From: Ariolimax columbianus
Lineage: Eukaryota; Mollusca; Gastropoda; Stylommatophora; Arionidae
Assembly: GCA_036924085.1 (NCBI GenBank)
Contig: JAVGWX010000003.1
Coordinates: forward strand, 132,553,023 to 132,617,022
Length of the DNA: 64,000 nucleotides
Reading direction: 5' to 3'
Positions 28,001 through 34,000 of this stretch are shown piece after piece. The position numbers were made by a program, and so were the translations under genes. The notes under the pieces are model-generated. The model ran no database searches, had not been told where the DNA came from, and worked only from the letters and a program-made list of their open reading frames with translations. The first letter of the stretch is position 1; the number at the start of each line of letters is the position of its first letter.

Positions 28001-31000
28001 CTGGACTTGCTCACTCACCCTACCTGTGTGATCTATTATAATTGATCAGGTTAATTGCTGATATTTTTAGAAATGCTTATATTTTTTATTGTTAAAATTA
28101 TAACAGCTTGATCAAGACTAATACATTTGAGCCATTGTTTTACAGAACGCTATCCGAAGCTTTTCGTGCTGAGTTGAGTTAACACTTGATATTTCTTTGG
28201 TAGTGGGATACAGTGGCTCTTCTTACATCCTGTGGTATACTTAAAAATGTAGACTGAGATCTGCCTGGCTGTAGTGAAATACTAGAATCCTAAGTAAACT
28301 CACCACTATGGGGATTACAGTGTTGAACCTCACTTTGTTAGTCAGACTGCTGTCACACAGCCCGTTTCCAGGAGCATGGACGAGAGATGGGTCTAGATCA
28401 GTATGTTTCATGTGAACCTGAATACTCTTCACTCTCAGGGAGTCATGCAAAGTGTATCAGAAGCAAGCACCAATCACAAAATATTCGAGATTGGTGACAC
28501 ATACTCTATACAAAGACAACTCATCATTGCTATTGCCAAACCAAACAGAGCATATTCAAAGGGGAAAGGTCACCAAAATATGAGCTGAACTTTGAACACC
28601 ATCGGTCAAACTGGAGGAAAATGGGTTGAATCTTGCAATCAGCACTATTCTCCAGTGGGACAAAGAGTATTAAGATAGAAGAAATAAAATCACTTTGTTT
28701 CTCAACCTTCCCCAAATGTAGAATCCCTTGAAACAAAACTGAGTTCTCATAGAATTCATCCTTAAAAATGATTATATATAAATCACCTTCATCTTCGACG
28801 TTTATCCTGAAAAGGACATATGTCATAGTTTACAGCAAGGATTCGATAACTGCACCTTTCAGCCCAACACAGCTTTTTTGGGTACCGGATGTGCGTTCCA
28901 ACTACAATTGATATTCTCTTGGTCATAATACACTAGTGCAGCCTGTTTCCAGGGCTGTCACTTGGAGATGGAATAGGGCCTTGGTCGGCTGTGGTTCGCT
29001 GACCCTGATGCAAGCAGTCAGCTGACTGTACTGCATCTTTGGCCCCACATATATAGATCAAGGTTTATTGGTGTGATCAGTAAGTAGGTCAGAACAGAAT
29101 ATATAGGAAGGCATGGATCAGTTCTCTGCTGCTTGTAACAACTTTCACTTGATCATTAACATAAAGAAAACTGAAGTCATGTACAAACAAGCAGTGGTTA
29201 CAGTGATGGAAAGAAATTAGAAGTGCTAGAATGATGTGTCTACTTCATAAGCTTTTGGTCAAATGCACCTGATAGTATCAGAACATTGAGGATCAGTGTA
29301 GCAGCTAGTAATATATATACACACCCTACAAAATGAATCGGCAATGTTGAATTCAATGCCAACAAAAATATTATATCATAACGGTGTGAATAGAACTGAA
29401 AGTCTATTAATAGAGCAATGATATGCAAGGCTGCTTGGTCTTTAATAACAAAAGCAAGCTAGGTTAAAGAAAATAATTTATTTTATTTTATTCAATCGTG
29501 GTCTCTTTCGGAGCCTGTAAAGACCTTACCTGGACCTTAGGGTTCCGTGGAACATGATTTATGGTAATGAAACCAATGACAAAACCAACATATGCTGAGA
29601 AATGCCACTTTATGATAACAAACCCTATGACAACTTACAAACATTTGCTGAGAAATGCCACTTTATGATAACAAACCCTATGACAACTTACAAACATATG
29701 CTGAGAAATGCCACTTTATGATAACAAACCCTATGACAACTTATAAACATATGCTGAGAAATGCCACTATGATAACAAACCCTGTGACAACTCACAGACA
29801 TAGGTTGAGAAATCCCACTTTATGGTAACAAAACCTATGATAACTCACAGACACATGTTGAGAAATCCCACTTTATGGTAACAAAACCTATGATAACTCA
29901 CCAAACGTGTAGCCAATTTAGGCAGGTATTTCTGTTTCTGTTCCTGTGTGCCAAGTTTGACAATTAGCATGTTGACCAGTGTGTTCTGGACATCACACAG
30001 CACACTCACTGAAGGGTCTACTTTAGCCAGCTCCTCAATGACTATGGTTGACACAAAGAAAGTTGAGTTGGTGCCACCATACTCTGAGGGGATTTCTATT
30101 CCTAAAAGCTATAAATGAGGGAGAGATAGAAAGTATTCAGAAAATGAGAGTCACAAAACTATCTTTTGTAGATAAATATTCATCATCAGTCCCGTAACCT
30201 GAAAGCTCATTGAGGCACCAATATTGCAGATTGTTGGACCAGTTCCCGTCACTCCACTTGATGTTGTGCCAGGATATTTGTTGTAGCTATGGACCTTACC
30301 ATCCACTCTCTCATGTTGTCTTCCCATCTCTTTTTTCTGGCTCCCACTCTTACCCTTCTCAGGCACAGTACTTTGCAGGACCGTCTTGGTCATCCCAGAC
30401 AATCTTATAACATGCCCATACCATGTGAGCTTGCATGTTTTTACCATAGCCAATAGCTCTTTATATTAGCCAACCTCTCTCTTGATGGTGTGCCGAATTG
30501 TCTTCTTTGTGACATGGTCTAGATATGAAATGCTGAGGATTTGATGCAGACATCTCATCTCTATTGCACAAGTTCTTCGTTTTAAAACTGCTGTCAGCGT
30601 TCAAGTTTTGTGTGCGCAAAGGTAGACGGGAGTGACAAGTGCATACATTAAGCTCAACTTGGATTTCAGGTTGATGTGTTTGTCCTTCCATATCGGCCTC
30701 AATTTGGTCAGAGAAGCCATGGTCATCACTGTTTATGCTTGAATCTCAGTTCTGGAACTGTCCGCATCCATCAGTGCTCCCAGGTATTTAAACTGTTTAA
30801 CAATTTGCAATGGTTCACAATCGTTAGGCCCTCTTAGAAGCTGACCATGATTGTACTTTTCTCTGCATCAAATTCCATTCCAAACCTTTCAGCGGCATCT
30901 ATATAAAGAAGTTCTAAAGATAAACGTGTAATGTCTTCTTTCTTGAGCACAGCTATTAACAACCTTATTTACTCTCTCTTCACTTTCTTCTAGTGTACAC

Positions 31001-34000
31001 TATTTAGATAATGTGCTAAACATACTAAACACATCAAATTAAACAACAAACTAAAACGTAAGTACATGGTGTTCAAGAGATTAGAACAAGTCAGCGCAGG
31101 TGAAAAATTTCCAATAATACATGTTTGGTAAGTATGCCAACTAAAAAATACTTTTTGTGAATCTTGGTTTCTATTACTGGCAAATTGGCCTGTTTTCACT
31201 CTGTACTCTAAAAATTAGAACTTATTTTGATGTACCTAACAAGCTGACTTTGAGCATTCTATTTTCAGCTGTGCAATGGATTCCTAACAAAGTCATTTAT
31301 CTGTGGCCTCCACTTAATTTTTCACTTCCATAAGTTAGTTACCCATCACAAGCTATAACAGCGACATCATCAGACATTTTTTGTCTTGATGATATAACTT
31401 GCTCTGTATTTGAATTAGTGAGCTAGTCGATCCAGTTGCAAATGGGTACCTGATACCTAACTTACTATTAGGGAAGGAAAGCCAGCGAGGAAAGGAACTG
31501 GCCACCCACCTCAAAAACAATATGTGGCCTCGTACAATTAAGTTTCTTAACGCCACATCCTTGACAGCAGTGTCCGCTATGGCACTACATTTAACTTTGA
31601 AATAGTAGTCATTGATGATAGCCACAGCTTCAGTTGCGATAATGTCACCTTTGGGACTGGATGTGACTAAATAGCCCAATTTGCACACAAAAAACCCTAC
31701 CACTGACTTGCACTACTGTGGTCCTGTCTATGACAAACCAGTGCATCCAAGTGATTATATTATTCAATATATAACATGATTAGCTCCAAGTAATAAGGAA
31801 TAGCCCCCATCACATCCATTTACATACCTATACTTGCTTCATTCTTCTATCGGATGCTGTTAGAGGGTATTTTATGTCTATAGACTTCATTCAATATTGT
31901 CTTATTTACTCTGCTAATTTTTTGAGAATTCTATAATTTACAAGATGGAGCATCACTTCCGTCTTGTTGCTGTTCAAGCTACTTTGTAACACCATATCAA
32001 CTATATTATGCATCTCCCTTTTACGTTTGCTGGTAATTATCTTTAGCAGATGGGGAACTGAGACGCTAGTCCAGTAAGGCACTGACCAGGACGTCGCTTC
32101 AGGGTCAGGCACAATACACTGACAAAGATCACAATTTCTCTTCCATGTAGTATTCCATGGAATGTGATCCCCGTAGTAGTGAGCATCACACAGATGAAGA
32201 CAAACATAGCACACCCGCCTGGAGTGCCGCAGTTCACCTTCATCAGCATGCTCGGGATATGAGGAAAGCTACTACAATCCGCCACTCAACGTCCTTCTTC
32301 TTCTTCTGTGTTCGTTTTCAATCTCCCGCTACCAAGCCCTGAACAGGGCTTTGCAAGTAGCAGGATGTAGTCCGGAGAACGGAATGCATTGTGTTGCTAG
32401 TTTACAGCTTGACTGCGATATTTGCACCTTTCGGTCTGACATATCCGTCTTTGGCAGCACTCAGTGTCCTTTTCAGGTTGCACAAAAGGGTAAACTTACT
32501 CATTGTGGGCATTAAACAACACCAACAACCTCAGCAGATCATGAGTTGTTAATTTATGGCCACCAATGGTATAGTAAAAAGAGTTGAAAACTGGTCTGGA
32601 ATCTTAGAAAAGGTAACAAAAGAAAGTGGAGTAAAAACAGAACATGTACCCCATTCTCATGAAGTGCTTGGATAATCTCTGGTCTCATCTGACTTTTCTG
32701 ATCCATCTCAGCTACATACGGCTGTATCTTCTCTAAAGCCAGGCGAGCCACTGTAAATGATTTAATTAAAATCAGGAGGTAACTTCTAAAAAACATATTT
32801 GAAAATACTATTTAAATATTTATTGTTTTTATGTGAAAGAATGCAAACGATGGTTGTTGTTATTGAATGCAAATGATGAAAGGGCATTAAGTGGCAGGTT
32901 GCTGTAGCTTTCCTCACATCTTGAGTGTCCTGATAAAAGGTGTCCTTTAGGCTGATGTGCTATGCTTAACTTCAACTGCATGTCACTCATTACTAAGGGG
33001 ATCATTTCGAACTCCACCTTGCTAACCAGACTGCCATGAACCAGCCTGTTTCCAGGAATAAATGCATGGAAGTGAGGTGAGGTCTTGGTCAGAATGTTCA
33101 CCGGACCTTGACTAACATTGTCTGATCAGCATGTTGTTCCTGACAGGTCGTTAGTCTCCTCTCCCTGCAAACAATGGTAAACAATGAGTGCATGGTCATA
33201 ATAATGTAAAACACTCATTATGGTAGCAACACCTTTTTATTGAATTTTGTCAGTATTCTCTTGAAATAACACGTGTTCCCACACCATTCTTGACTCAATT
33301 GATCAATTCTATTTGTAAGTTACAAAGGGGGACTCAGTGGTCTCGAGGTAAGATGTCCGCCTCGGGTGCCGGAGGTTGCCTGTTCGAATCACAGCGGAGA
33401 CTGGGATTTTTTCAAAGTAGATCTTCTGGTAAAATTGATCCTGTTCTCTGGGTAGTGAGATTGGACTCCCATGTTAAAAATTCCTTGGCTGTTGGAAATC
33501 AAAAAGAGTAGGTTTAACGGCTGGACAAAATTCATATTTAAAATCTACCAAAATTATTTGTACCTTTCCCCTGGTGGTTTGTTAAGAGCAGCTATAGATG
33601 GTACCTAACTGGTTACAGGTCTACTTGGCTCTAGTGTTTGAGTCTATGAAGATGGATTAGCACATCAGTAAAAACCAGCCTCCAACAAACTGGTTATATA
33701 CAGAATCTGTAGAGTCTTCTAAACCAGTTCAAGTTAAGTTAAATCAATCTTCTTGATATATTCTCCATTTGTTTTGCACTGATCAATAATCTATATATTT
33801 ATAGAGCTTTACAATGGAAACACCACAGGTGTACAATTAGCGGAGAAGCAGTTAGAGCACATATCTGCCACAGGAAAGGGCCCACCCCCCCCCCCCCCCA
33901 GACTGACAAAAACACATAGTTAAGACTGACAACTACTCCCTTATAATAGTTCTGATATTGGGCTACGTTTAAAAACATGTTTCAATAACAAAATCTGACC

